A stretch of 56,531 nt of DNA from Acidobacteriota bacterium. Lineage in GTDB: Bacteria > Acidobacteriota > Terriglobia > Acidiferrales > UBA7541. Shown here piece by piece: positions 1-8,588 of this stretch. Position 1 is the stretch's first letter. Every line of letters starts with the position of its first letter. Under the pieces are notes generated by a model. The model was not told where the DNA came from and did not search any database. It saw only the letters and a list, made by a program, of their open reading frames with translations. Both the position numbers and the translations under genes were made by a program. The DNA lies in NCBI GenBank assembly GCA_003224055.1, contig QHYE01000010.1:1-56531 (forward strand). Reading direction: 5' to 3'.

Positions 1-183
1 AATCGCTCGCTAGGGTTAGATCAGCCGGAACACTACCCTGGCTAGGTTTTGACCGAGGACAGCCAAACAGATCACTTCTCCCGGGGAAGCATTGTCGAAT
101 CAACGCATTGGATGGTGTTGCATCGACCGGTTGAGCTGGCAGGCGGGTGGCACAAACACGCCCCGGTTGGACGAGTTCGGGTG

Positions 184-214
184 CCGTACCCTTCGGTTTT
201 AAGGGTACGGTTTT
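184..214 (+). terminator. Hairpin followed by T-run, terminator-like
   Basis: A perfect 10-bp inverted repeat (CCGTACCCTT at 184-193, AAGGGTACGG at 201-210) with a 7-base loop is followed directly by TTTT. This is the shape of a rho-independent terminator on the plus strand. No gene is visible upstream inside the window, so it would end a transcript entering from the left. It could instead be a mobile palindrome of the accessory region. Confidence 0.5.
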
Positions 215-261
215 GACCCTTCTGCAGATTTCCAAAGCTTTTTCAAAGGCCCAGGCCCCCG

Positions 262-568
262 CAAACCCTTCCCATTGCCCCACTTACGTCCCACTGTATC
301 CCCGCTACTACATCCCCATTCGAATCACTAAGTCGTTAGTAGTTGACATTCGGTACATTCCGTGCTACCCTCTCGTATGAACTCGGCCCTACAATCTGGT
401 TCCCGCCCTCACCGTTCACCAGCCACTGGTCACGGGCCCCTAACTCCTGTATTTGCCACTCTTACGAGTCGCCCGCAAATCACTGAAAATCCAACTACTT
501 TAAGTCCTTTCCTTGCCACTCATACAGACTCCCCCTCCCCTAACTCCTTTATTTGCCACTCATACGAA
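262..568 (+). repeat. Cluster of about 27-bp imperfect repeats
   Basis: Three clear copies of one motif start near 441, 501 and 541, and a weaker fourth lies at 262-289. The shared pattern is TAA-[CG]-TCCT, a variable stretch, TTGCCACTC, then a TACGA-like end. Spacing is irregular (60 and 40 bases), unlike a CRISPR array. The same motif recurs in mixed orientation near 26598-26693, so this is a dispersed family rather than a local tandem repeat. The cluster sits just before the Cys/His-rich gene at 636. Its function is unknown. Confidence 0.6.
343..371 (+). promoter_or_regulatory. Possible sigma70-like promoter
   Basis: TTGACA at 343-348 is followed after 17 bases by TACCCT at 366-371. The -35 is perfect and the spacing ideal, but the -10 is poor. 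It would drive transcription toward the Cys/His-rich gene at 636. It is a sequence match only. Confidence 0.25.
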
Positions 569-635
569 AACAACCGGGATGTATACCAACTCTTCCCAAA
601 ATGGAACGCGCCGGCTCCGCCGGAAAGGAACTGCC

Positions 636-1081
636 ATGAATCACAAAACCACCAGCATCGCCACTGCCTCGATTCAGCTTCATTGTCAGCATCGTTTCCC
701 AGCCAGCGATTCTGCCGTCTGCCCATCGCCGACCCCGAGTCTGGCCTCTGCTCCAAACACGCCGCCGAGCACCAGAAAGACCTCGACCAAGCCGACCTTG
801 CTGCCTCCCTCATCGGAGACGCCGAGGAATTCCGCTCTGCGGTCGTTATCAACCGCTCCCTCGGCGAACTCTATAAACTCCAAGCCAGGAACAAAATCAA
901 CCCCCGCCGCGCCGCCGTCATGGCCTACACCTGCAACCTGCTCCTCCGCACCCTCCCCGCCATCGAGCACGAACTCCATTCCGAACTCGAAGACCAATCC
1001 CAGATCATCATCGACCTCCCTCGCCCCAAGCGCGACCCGCTCCCCAGCGAATCGCCCGATCGACCTGGCCATACCTCATGA
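636..1081 (+). pseudogene. Cys/His-rich small protein gene, single-base frameshift
   Basis: An ATG at 636 opens a frame beginning MNHKTTSIATASIQLHC. After about 20 codons the coding signal moves to another frame that reads FPSQRFCRLPIADPES and then GLCSKHAAEHQ, running on to the TGA at 1079-1081. Adding one C to the C-run at 698-700 would join the two into one protein of about 148 residues. The joined protein has a C-x9-C-x11-C-x2-H arrangement that could bind zinc, then a helical region containing NPRRAAVMAYTCNLLLRTLPAIEHEL-type sequence. I recall similar short proteins as multi-copy and typical of Acidobacteria, but no function is known to me. The lesion may be real or a sequencing error. 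Confidence 0.55.
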
Positions 1082-1115
1082 TGCGCATCATCCAGGCGGG
1101 CACCCAGAAATGTAG

Positions 1116-1135
1116 GGGCGCACTTCAGTGCGCCC
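1116..1135. repeat. Perfect 8-bp hairpin before the BNR gene
   Basis: GGGCGCAC (1116-1123), loop TTCA, GTGCGCCC (1128-1135). It lies between the frameshifted gene ending at 1081 and the BNR protein starting at 1230. No T-run follows, so it is not a classic terminator. It looks like a REP-type palindrome. Confidence 0.45.
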
Positions 1136-1229
1136 TCGCCGTGGCACAGCCATTCTTGCCTGTGCGCCTCACACGCATTGCTCCGTTCCCGCAGGCAAGG
1201 TATCCTCTCCCATTTCGGGGAGGTGCCGG

Positions 1230-4200
1230 ATGCGTTGCCGAATGCGGGGTCACGCAGCAGGGAAGTGGTTCATCGCTGGAATCGCCGTCGCGACTATTTT
1301 TTGCGCTACAGCAAACGCCCAGCACTTCGATCAAAAACTTTTCTCCGAAATGCGCTGGCGCTGCATCGGGCCCTTCCGCGGAGGCCGCACCGTCGCCATC
1401 TCCGGCGTCCCGCACCAGCCCAATGTGTTTTACATGGCCGCCGTCAACGGCGGCGTCTGGAAAACCACGGACTTCGGCAACACCTGGAATCCCATTTTCG
1501 ACGATCAGCCCACCGGCTCCGTCGGCGCTCTCGCCGTCGCCCCGTCCGATCCGAACGTTATTTATGTCGGCAGCGGCGAAGGATTGCAACGCCCGGATCT
1601 CGCCACCGGCGACGGAATCTATAAATCCACCGACGCGGGTAAAACCTGGACGCACATGCAAAACCTTCGCGACGCCCAGCAGATCACGGCGATTCTCGTC
1701 GATCCGCAAGATCCAAACCGCCTCTTCGTCGCCGCCGAAGGCCATCCCTACGGCCCCAATGAAGAGCGCGGCGTCTTTCGTTCCACCGACGGCGGCCATA
1801 CCTTCGCCAAAGTTTTGTACAAAGACGAAAACACCGGCGCCGCCGATCTTGCCTTTGATCCATCAAACGCCCAAACCATCTACGCTGTTCTCTGGGCCGC
1901 CCGCGTCGCTCCGTGGGAAATTCGCAGCGGCGAATCGTTCATCGGCGCCGGCAGCGGACTTTTCAAATCCACCGACGGCGGAAACACCTGGCGCCCGCTC
2001 ACCAAGGGCCTCCCCACAGCCGACGACGGCCTCAGCCGCATCGGCATTGCCGTTGCGCAGAGCCAGCCGAATCGGGTCTACGCCACGGTGGAAGCGAAAA
2101 AAAATGGCGCCGGCGTCTACCGTTCCGACGACGCCGGCGAATCCTGGAACCTGGTAAATAGCGATCGTCGCATCGGCGGTCGCGGTCCCGGCGCGATGGG
2201 TATTGCCGTTGCCTCGGACAATCCGGACATCATCTACGTCGCGAACACTACGACGTGGAAATCGAAGGACGGCGGAAAAACTTTTGTTGGATTCAAGGGC
2301 GCGCCCGGCGGCGACGACTACCAGCGCATCTGGATCAGCAGCGAATATCCGCAGATCATCGCGCTCTCCTCCGATCAAGGCACGGTCATCAGCGTCAATG
2401 GCGGCGCGACCTGGAGCACTTGGTACAACCAGCCAACCGCGCAGTTTTATCACGTGACCACCGACAATCGTTTTCCGTATTGGGTCTACGGTTCGCAGCA
2501 GGAAAGCGGTTCCGTCGCGACGATGAGCCGCAGCGATTACGGCGAAATTACTTTCCGCGATTGGCGGTTGCCCGGCATTTTCGAGTACGGCTACATCGCC
2601 GTGGATCCGCTCGATCCGAACATTCTCTATGGCGACTGGCTCACTCGAACGAGACAGGATATTGGCGAGTACGCGAAGATTACGCCCGAACCCATTCGCC
2701 GCGGCGAGTATCGCTATGCGCGCACGCTGCCGGTCGTCTTTTCGCCGCTGGAACCGCACACCCTGTACTTCGCCGCAAATGTGCTTTTCAAAACGACCGA
2801 TGCGGGAAACAGTTGGCAGGTGATTAGTCCGGATCTCACTCGCGAAACTTACGAGATTTCAAAACATCTCGGCGTTTTCGCAGCGTCCGATCCGGAAAAA
2901 GGAAAACATCGCGGCGTGATTTACGCCGTCGCGCCTTCCTTCAAGGAGGCGGGAACAATTTGGGCGGGCACGGACGATGGATTGATGCATATCACGCGCG
3001 ACGGCGGAAAAACATGGAAAGACATTACGCCGCCGCAATTGAAGCCGTGGAGCAAAGTTTCGATAATCGAAGCGTCGCACTTCGATGCCGGTACGGCGTA
3101 CGCGGCGATCAATTCATTTCGTCTCGACGATTTGCGCGCGCACATTTATCGCACGCGCGATTATGGAAAAACGTGGACGGAAATTACCAGGGGCATTCCC
3201 GATGGCGGCGCGAGCAACGTGGTACGCGAAGATCCCGTGCGAAAAGGTTTGCTCTTCGCGGGAACGGAAGGATCCGTCTACGTTTCTTTCAACGACGGCG
3301 ACGACTGGCAGCCGCTGCAACTGAATCTGCCACACACCTCGATGCGTGACCTCAACATTCACGGCGATGACTTGATCGTTGCGACGCACGGCCGCTCGTT
3401 CTGGATTCTTGATGACTTCACGCCGCTGCGGCAGCTTAATGACGAGGTGGCAAAGTCCGCCGCGCATCTTTTCGCTCCGCAAAAAGCAATTCGTTTTCGC
3501 TGGAACCGCAACCCGGACACGCCGCTGCCTCCGGAATTCCCCGCCGGGAAAAATCCTCCCGATGGCGCGATCATCGACTACTACCTTGCGAGCGTTGCGA
3601 AAGACCCCGTCACGCTGGAAATCTTCGATAGTCAGAATCACCTCGTCCGCCGGTTCTCCAGCACCGATAAACCGATTCCCATGGAAAAACTTGCCGCGGA
3701 AAATCCCATTCCGATGTATTGGGCTCGCCCGGAACAAATACTTTCTCCGGAACCTGGGATGCATCGCTTCGTTTGGAATTTGCACTACGCCCCGCCGGAT
3801 GCTCTCGAACACGAATTTCCAATTTCCGCGATCTATCGCGATACGCCGCGCTATCCGCTCGGCGCGTGGGTCCTGCCCGGCGCTTACACAGCGAAGCTTT
3901 CCTCGGGCTCCTGGAGTTTTGCGAAAACGTTCAGCGCCGAAATAGACCCGCGCATCAAGACTCCCTCTATCGCTCTGCACAAGCAGTTCGAAATGGAGAC
4001 GGGAGCCGTCGCGGGAATGAACGAGAGCTTTGCTGCCCTTGCACACGTGAAATCGGTACGCTCGCAATTGAAAAATCTTGACGCGAAAGCAGGGAAGGGC
4101 GCGCTCGCCGATTCCATCGCCGTGCTGGACAAGAAGTGCGCGGAGCTGGAAGGCGCGGCGCAAAGCAATTTCTTCGGGGTTGCGCCGGGTGCCAAACCAC

Positions 4201-4472
4201 CGGAGAATTTTTCAACGCTGAATCAGCATTTTGGCGGAATTCTCGCCGTGGCCGACAGCGCCGACGCTGCGCCCACGACCCAAGCCAGTGCTGTTTACAA
4301 GGAACTGCAGCTCGCGTTGCAAGATCTAACCGGACGCTGGACAAAAATCCGCGAGCAGGACATCCCGGCGCTCAATGTGGAATTGAAGAAGGCCGGACTC
4401 GCGGCGATCGATCCCAGCAAAGTGCCGGATGCCGCTCCGTCCGCGGACGCAGACAGCGACGACGAGCCGTGA
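1230..4472 (+). CDS. Secreted BNR/VPS10 (sortilin-like) repeat protein
   Basis: A protein of about 1080 residues with an N-terminal signal peptide (hydrophobic stretch ending CATANAQ). The first two thirds carry many BNR/Asp-box-like repeats of the form S-T-D-G-G-x-T-W (KSTDAGKTW, RSTDGGHTF, KSTDGGNTW, RSDDAGESW, ITRDGGKTW), which build sortilin or exo-alpha-sialidase type beta-propellers. A C-terminal region of about 350 residues has no recognised motif. The family is commonly annotated as a glycosyl hydrolase or VPS10-domain protein, but I see no catalytic residues that would support an enzyme. The start at 1230 is chosen because GGGGAGGT at 1217-1224 lies at good distance and the signal peptide follows. 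An upstream in-frame ATG at 1128 would put about 34 unlikely residues in front. It is probably periplasmic or extracellular; substrate unknown. Confidence 0.88.
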   Translation: MRCRMRGHAAGKWFIAGIAVATIFCATANAQHFDQKLFSEMRWRCIGPFRGGRTVAISGVPHQPNVFYMAAVNGGVWKTTDFGNTWNPIFDDQPTGSVGALAVAPSDPNVIYVGSGEGLQRPDLATGDGIYKSTDAGKTWTHMQNLRDAQQITAILVDPQDPNRLFVAAEGHPYGPNEERGVFRSTDGGHTFAKVLYKDENTGAADLAFDPSNAQTIYAVLWAARVAPWEIRSGESFIGAGSGLFKSTDGGNTWRPLTKGLPTADDGLSRIGIAVAQSQPNRVYATVEAKKNGAGVYRSDDAGESWNLVNSDRRIGGRGPGAMGIAVASDNPDIIYVANTTTWKSKDGGKTFVGFKGAPGGDDYQRIWISSEYPQIIALSSDQGTVISVNGGATWSTWYNQPTAQFYHVTTDNRFPYWVYGSQQESGSVATMSRSDYGEITFRDWRLPGIFEYGYIAVDPLDPNILYGDWLTRTRQDIGEYAKITPEPIRRGEYRYARTLPVVFSPLEPHTLYFAANVLFKTTDAGNSWQVISPDLTRETYEISKHLGVFAASDPEKGKHRGVIYAVAPSFKEAGTIWAGTDDGLMHITRDGGKTWKDITPPQLKPWSKVSIIEASHFDAGTAYAAINSFRLDDLRAHIYRTRDYGKTWTEITRGIPDGGASNVVREDPVRKGLLFAGTEGSVYVSFNDGDDWQPLQLNLPHTSMRDLNIHGDDLIVATHGRSFWILDDFTPLRQLNDEVAKSAAHLFAPQKAIRFRWNRNPDTPLPPEFPAGKNPPDGAIIDYYLASVAKDPVTLEIFDSQNHLVRRFSSTDKPIPMEKLAAENPIPMYWARPEQILSPEPGMHRFVWNLHYAPPDALEHEFPISAIYRDTPRYPLGAWVLPGAYTAKLSSGSWSFAKTFSAEIDPRIKTPSIALHKQFEMETGAVAGMNESFAALAHVKSVRSQLKNLDAKAGKGALADSIAVLDKKCAELEGAAQSNFFGVAPGAKPPENFSTLNQHFGGILAVADSADAAPTTQASAVYKELQLALQDLTGRWTKIREQDIPALNVELKKAGLAAIDPSKVPDAAPSADADSDDEP

Positions 4473-4487
4473 TGGTGGCGTACGGCT

Positions 4488-5048
4488 TCAATTCTTCGCG
4501 GGTGCGGAACGCGGCTGGAGCTGCGCCAAATCGTTGAGAACTTCCGCGCTGTGCTGCCCGGCGTTGACGTTGAGATAGTTTTTGCGGACGACGCCGTCGG
4601 GATCGATGAGAAAGGTGTGGCGCGCGGAAAGTTTCCCGATGCCGAGATTCAGAAGCGAATCGTAGGCGGAAGAGACTTGATAATTTGTGTCCGCCAGGAG
4701 TTTGAAATGCAGTCCTTCTTTCGCGCAAAACTTCTGGTGTGAATTTTCGTCCTGGCCGCTGACGCCGAGGATGACGGCGTTTGTCAGTTCAAATTGAGAG
4801 AGGTCGCGCTGGAAATTGCGCGCTTCAACGGTGCAGCCGCTGGTGAAATCTTTGGGATAGAAATAGAGCACCACCCATTTGCCGCGAAGATCGCGGAGGC
4901 TGAGGGACTTGCCGTCTTGCGAGTTCAAAGTGAAATCGGGAGCGGGCATCCCTGAGGAAGGAGCTTTCGCGCCGATATGCCGCGCGCGAACGACCATAGC
5001 CGCAACGAGTACTGCAATGATGGCCGCAAAGATTGCAAGCATTTTCAT
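4488..5048 (-). CDS. Membrane-anchored peroxiredoxin (BCP/AhpC-TSA type)
   Basis: 186 residues: an N-terminal hydrophobic helix (residues 4-20), probably a membrane anchor or signal, then a thioredoxin-fold peroxiredoxin. The core reads APDFTLNSQDGKSLSL, then VVLYFYPKDFTSGCT. Cys72 in TSGCT is the peroxidatic cysteine; most family members have TPGCT, so Ser replaces Pro here. A second Cys in KFCAKEG could resolve the disulfide. The enzyme reduces hydrogen peroxide and organic peroxides with thioredoxin-like donors. The hydrophobic N-terminus suggests the active site faces the periplasm. It is convergent with the BNR gene (15 bases apart) and 29 bases downstream of the PagL-like gene on the same strand, so the two may be co-transcribed. 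Confidence 0.88.
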   Translation of the reverse strand: MKMLAIFAAIIAVLVAAMVVRARHIGAKAPSSGMPAPDFTLNSQDGKSLSLRDLRGKWVVLYFYPKDFTSGCTVEARNFQRDLSQFELTNAVILGVSGQDENSHQKFCAKEGLHFKLLADTNYQVSSAYDSLLNLGIGKLSARHTFLIDPDGVVRKNYLNVNAGQHSAEVLNDLAQLQPRSAPAKN

Positions 5049-5077
5049 CTCGTTTGCTCAGGGCAAGATATTCGCCG

Positions 5078-5662
5078 CTACTCCTTCTGGCTGAAGGCGC
5101 CGAAGCCCAGCCGGAATTGAATCGTATTGATTCCCGGATTCGGCGTCACAAGGCCTGCGTTCGAAATGTGCATGTAGCGGACCTCCGCGCAGATATTGTG
5201 CTTGGCGCGCAGAAAGTGCAAGCCCAGCGCGGCGCTGCTCGTGAAATTCACGCGGGACGTGCCTTCCGGAACTTTGGTGCTGGTGAAGAGCGTGCCGCCG
5301 CCGATTTCAAAATAAGGAGCCACGCTGTGCTTCGTGTCCAGCATCCATTTGAATGCGAACGGATTCAAGCCCGCGCCATAGGCCGTATTCGTTTTCTGAA
5401 AAACCCAGAAAACGGGGACTGCATCAACCGCGTACTCAAGTCGGCCGCGGAGAAATCCAGGGCCGTGCGGCGCAGTAAGAATCCATCCATAGCGCAGGCC
5501 GACATTCCAGATTCCGTCGCTCGACTGGCTGCCGCTGACGCCGTGGCCTCCGCCAGTCCAGACCTGCCATTCGTGGCCGCCTTCGACGGGGCCAGCCTGC
5601 GCGCGGATTGCCGGCGCACACAGAAACGCGGCGAAGAGGAAGGCCGCAAAAATGTATCTCAC
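5078..5662 (-). CDS. Acyloxyacyl hydrolase, PagL-like lipid A 3-O-deacylase
   Basis: 194 residues with a signal peptide (MRYIFAAFLFAAFLCAPAIRA) and an outer-membrane beta-barrel pattern. The PagL signature is visible near the C-terminus: RYMHISNAG, giving His165 and Ser167 at the positions of the catalytic His and Ser of PagL, followed by PNPGIN. In Pseudomonas PagL the residue 12 after the Ser is the third catalytic residue, a Glu; here it is Asn179, so activity may be reduced or use another acid. Known members remove an acyl chain from lipid A in the outer membrane. The start is a GTG at 5662 with AAGGAG seven to eight bases upstream. Confidence 0.8.
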   Translation of the reverse strand: MRYIFAAFLFAAFLCAPAIRAQAGPVEGGHEWQVWTGGGHGVSGSQSSDGIWNVGLRYGWILTAPHGPGFLRGRLEYAVDAVPVFWVFQKTNTAYGAGLNPFAFKWMLDTKHSVAPYFEIGGGTLFTSTKVPEGTSRVNFTSSAALGLHFLRAKHNICAEVRYMHISNAGLVTPNPGINTIQFRLGFGAFSQKE

Positions 5663-5862
5663 CGGGGAGTCTCCTTAAACTTTTTGGATGCTGGCATTGG
5701 ATTTCCGGTGCTGAGAAGATATAGAAAATCGGCGAGAAAGGCGAATTTCTGTCCAGCCACTGGAGCGTCGTTCATCATTCGTTCATCGAGTGCGATTTAG
5801 CCTGCACGATTCGAATTGCGAACCAGACCTTGGTGGAGCGAAAGGGAAGCTGGAAGTTGAAG

Positions 5863-7284
5863 ATGCGGCATTCGAATTTACATTTCGTTTTGACGCTTTG
5901 CGCCATGCTTGGTGCTTCTTCGCTCGTGGCTTCGGGCGCGCGCGCACAAGATTCGCCTCCGGCTGAATCGCCACGTTCGAACGAGGGTTCGACACCCGCG
6001 GCGGATCCCGTCCCGACGATGTTTCCGCACCCGGAGACGGACCGCTGGTGGATCTCCGGGCAGGCGAATTTCATCTCGCAGTGGCACCCGGCGTTTCACT
6101 CGCCCTACCAAGGACCGCGGAGCCTGCCTCCTCAAGCGCAAGATGCAACTTCGCGCGTCCTCACGCTGTTCACGGGCGTGCGCCTCACGAACACCATGGA
6201 ACTGCTCTGCGACGTTCAGGAAACCGGCGGCCACGGGATCGGCGAGGCGGTCGGCCTGGGCGGCGTCACGAATCTGGACATCGTGCGGAATCCCGATCTG
6301 AGCAAAGCGCCCTACATCGCGAGGCTCATGTGGCACCAGATCATTCCTCTTGGCCACCGCAAGATCGAGAATTCCCGTTCGCCGCTCTCACTTTTTTCTT
6401 CACTTCCGGAGCGCAGGCTGGAGATTCGCTTCGGGAAGTTCAGCATGGCGGACTTCTTCGACATGAATACGTATGGTACGGATACGAGTTTTCAGTTCAT
6501 GAACTGGACCGTGGACAACAACGGCGCGTACGACTACGCAGCGGATACACGCGGCTTCACTTTTGCGGCGATGATCGAATACCACGACCGGCGATGGGCC
6601 GCGCGATTCGCCGTGGCGCTGATGCCAAAAATTGCCAATGGGATCCATCTCGACGCGGACCTGAGCCGCGCGCACTCCGAAAACTTCGAGTTTGAATTGC
6701 ATGGGACGGTGATGCGTCATCAAGAGAGCGTTATCCGGTTTTTGGCCTTCGTCAATCACGCCAACATGGGGAGCTACCGTGAAGCAGTCGATCATTTCGT
6801 GGCAGGTCTGACACCCAAGCCAGACATCACCGCTCATCCACTCCGTACTACGCTCAAATACGGATTTGGCGTCAATTTCGAACAGCCACTGAATTCCTGG
6901 ATGGGTGTTTTCGGCAGGTGGGGCTGGGATGAAGGCCGGCACGAATCGTTTGCGTACACCGAGGTGGATCAGACGGTGGAGCTCGGAGCCGGGGCTAGCG
7001 GCCGGCGGTGGCAGAGAAAATTCGATCGCGCCGGATTTGTTTTTGTTTCGAACGGGATTTCGCGGGACCACCAGGAGTATTTAAAGTTGGGTGGAACGGG
7101 TTTTCTTCTGGGCGACGAGATTCTCAACTATGGCCGCGAGAATATTGTCGAGACCTATTACACACTGCATGCCTGGCGTGGAATCTATCCTTCGTTGGGG
7201 TTGCAACATATCAACAATCCCGGCTACAACTGGGACCGAGGCCCGGTGATTGTGCCGACACTTCGCCTCCACCTTGAGCTTTAG
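5863..7284 (+). CDS. Carbohydrate porin, OprB-like
   Basis: About 473 residues with a signal peptide (hydrophobic run to SLVASGARAQ) followed by a beta-rich outer-membrane sequence. The order of motifs, RWWISGQANFISQWHPAF, then FSMADFFDMNTYGTD, then QFMNWTVDNNGAYDYAADTRG and a closing segment ending in LRLHLEL, matches the acidobacterial branch of OprB-type sugar porins. These form passive channels for sugars across the outer membrane. The ATG at 5863 is preferred to an earlier one at 5830 because GGAAG sits just upstream and the signal peptide begins there. It is divergent from the PagL-like gene across about 200 bases. Confidence 0.8.
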   Translation: MRHSNLHFVLTLCAMLGASSLVASGARAQDSPPAESPRSNEGSTPAADPVPTMFPHPETDRWWISGQANFISQWHPAFHSPYQGPRSLPPQAQDATSRVLTLFTGVRLTNTMELLCDVQETGGHGIGEAVGLGGVTNLDIVRNPDLSKAPYIARLMWHQIIPLGHRKIENSRSPLSLFSSLPERRLEIRFGKFSMADFFDMNTYGTDTSFQFMNWTVDNNGAYDYAADTRGFTFAAMIEYHDRRWAARFAVALMPKIANGIHLDADLSRAHSENFEFELHGTVMRHQESVIRFLAFVNHANMGSYREAVDHFVAGLTPKPDITAHPLRTTLKYGFGVNFEQPLNSWMGVFGRWGWDEGRHESFAYTEVDQTVELGAGASGRRWQRKFDRAGFVFVSNGISRDHQEYLKLGGTGFLLGDEILNYGRENIVETYYTLHAWRGIYPSLGLQHINNPGYNWDRGPVIVPTLRLHLEL

Positions 7285-7353
7285 AGGTCAAGCGAGCGAG
7301 CCCGGGCAGAGTCAAGGCATTGCGTGCTGGAATTGATGCGGGTGGGCGTGCCG

Positions 7354-8097
7354 TCAGTCTGCTTTTCCGAGGAGCTGGCGAGCGTAGGCGGGCGCTTTGC
7401 CAGCGTCCTCGTGTTTGAAATAGGCGTACACGTCCACGCCCTGGGCGAGCCAGCCATCGAAACGTTTTTTCCAGGCGGTGATTTGCTTCGGAGTGTAGTT
7501 TTCGAGGCGCAGGCGGGCGTAGGTGAAGCCGGCCGTGAGCACGTCGGGAGGTGTTTGCTTGTCGGTCTCCGACAGGCAGAGCGCGGTCTTGTGCTGACGA
7601 AGAACGGAGTACGTTTCGTCGGCATACCAAGACGGATGGCGCACCTCGAAGGCGAAAGCGAAAGCTTCCGGGCGAAGAGCAAGAAAATCTTCCAGCAGCG
7701 GGCGATCGAATTTGAAGTTGGGCGGGAGCTGAACGAGGATGGGGCCGAGGTGGTCGCCGTCGTTGAGAACACTGGCGACTTCCAGAAAACGCTTCAGTGT
7801 GCTCTCGCAGTTGCGGAGCCTCTGAATATGGGTGATCTGCTGGTTGGCCTTCAAGGCGAAGCGAAAACCTTCCGGTACGCTCTTGGCCCAGTTCAGGAGC
7901 GCGCTCTCGGTGGGCATGCGATAGAAACTGTGATTGATTTCGACTGTCGAGAACTGCTTCGCGTAGAAGGAGAGCATTTCGCGGTCGGGAAGCTTCTCGG
8001 GGTAGAAGCTGCCCTTCCACTGTTTATAAGAGTACCCAGAAGTCCCAACAAGAAGCCGGCCTGCGCTAGGAATGGGTGCACCTCCGTGCCCTGGCAT
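7354..8097 (-). CDS. DUF72 family protein (YecE-like)
   Basis: 247 residues matching the DUF72/YecE family over full length: LLVGTSGYSYKQWKGSFYPEKLP near the N-terminus, FSTVEINHSFYRMP, PEGFRFALKANQQITH, LGPILVQLPPNFKFD, EVRHPSWY and the C-terminal DVYAYFKHEDAGKAPAYARQL. The family has a TIM-barrel-like fold; its biochemical role is not established. The gene starts 7 bases after the stop of the HigA-like antitoxin, so the two are probably co-transcribed. The exact start is uncertain because no strong ribosome binding site precedes the ATG and the first 14 residues are not conserved-looking. Confidence 0.88.
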   Translation of the reverse strand: MPGHGGAPIPSAGRLLVGTSGYSYKQWKGSFYPEKLPDREMLSFYAKQFSTVEINHSFYRMPTESALLNWAKSVPEGFRFALKANQQITHIQRLRNCESTLKRFLEVASVLNDGDHLGPILVQLPPNFKFDRPLLEDFLALRPEAFAFAFEVRHPSWYADETYSVLRQHKTALCLSETDKQTPPDVLTAGFTYARLRLENYTPKQITAWKKRFDGWLAQGVDVYAYFKHEDAGKAPAYARQLLGKAD

Positions 8098-8104
8098 TTA
8101 ACAG

Positions 8105-8446
8105 CTACGTCTCGATGTCGGCCAGCGCAAGTTCTTTCTCAACTACTTCTTTGTGAGTCTGCGCGAATTTGGCCTTTGCTTCGATGCCCAAGCGCCCAGC
8201 GTAGTGAAGCAGCTTGTCAACGGTCTTGTTGGCGATCTTCCCGTTGAGCAGTTCGCTCACGCGCGGCTGTGGTTCTCCGAGGATCACTTGCAGATCCTTT
8301 TGTGAATACTTTTGTGCGTACTTCAGGATTGCTTGATACAACTCCGCCTTAAACTTCAGAGCGGTTGCTTGCTCCGACGAAAAGCCAAGATCATCAAGCA
8401 CATTCCCCCGAGTTACATGCCTCGGCTTGTTAGCCGCGCTTTTCAT
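8105..8446 (-). CDS. HigA-like XRE-family antitoxin
   Basis: 113 residues with a helix-turn-helix at about residues 40-75 (YSQKDLQVILGEPQPRVSELLNGK), typical of the HigA2-like antitoxin group, which pairs with Gp49/HigB-type RNase toxins encoded upstream. It would bind the toxin and repress the operon. The ATG is preceded by GAGGAGA. In the unspliced DNA the long frame reading through the intron from the toxin ends in TGA overlapping this ATG (ATGA), as in many toxin-antitoxin pairs. The toxin gene upstream is broken by a group II intron, so this antitoxin may now be expressed from its own promoter or be an orphan. Confidence 0.8.
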   Translation of the reverse strand: MKSAANKPRHVTRGNVLDDLGFSSEQATALKFKAELYQAILKYAQKYSQKDLQVILGEPQPRVSELLNGKIANKTVDKLLHYAGRLGIEAKAKFAQTHKEVVEKELALADIET

Positions 8447-8462
8447 GTTTCTTCTCCTCGTG

Positions 8463-8480
8463 CGCCGGTTAAAACCGGCG
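8463..8480. promoter_or_regulatory. Palindrome before the antitoxin start
   Basis: CGCCGGTT at 8463-8470 and AACCGGCG at 8473-8480 form a perfect inverted repeat with a 2-base centre, 17 bases upstream of the antitoxin ATG. It is a good candidate operator for the XRE-family antitoxin. Confidence 0.4.
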
Positions 8481-8588
8481 AGGTGTAGTGAATGTAAAAG
8501 TCATACGAATGTGAAGTAGCGACCCACATCGGCCCCGAGTCATGCGGAGCTGCTCGCAAGAGCAGCGTCGAAGCGTTGACAGGGGAAC

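Noticed and set aside
441-568. A CRISPR array
   Set aside because: Copies are imperfect and irregularly spaced (60 and 40 bases between starts), spacers are not of constant length, no cas gene is near, and the distant cluster has mixed orientation.
1128-1229. An earlier start for the BNR protein at 1128
   Set aside because: It would overlap a hairpin and place a polar stretch before the signal peptide; the start at 1230 has a strong ribosome binding site.
3114-4163. Minus-strand open frame (349 codons) opposite the BNR protein
   Set aside because: It is a shadow frame rich in Arg without recognisable motifs.
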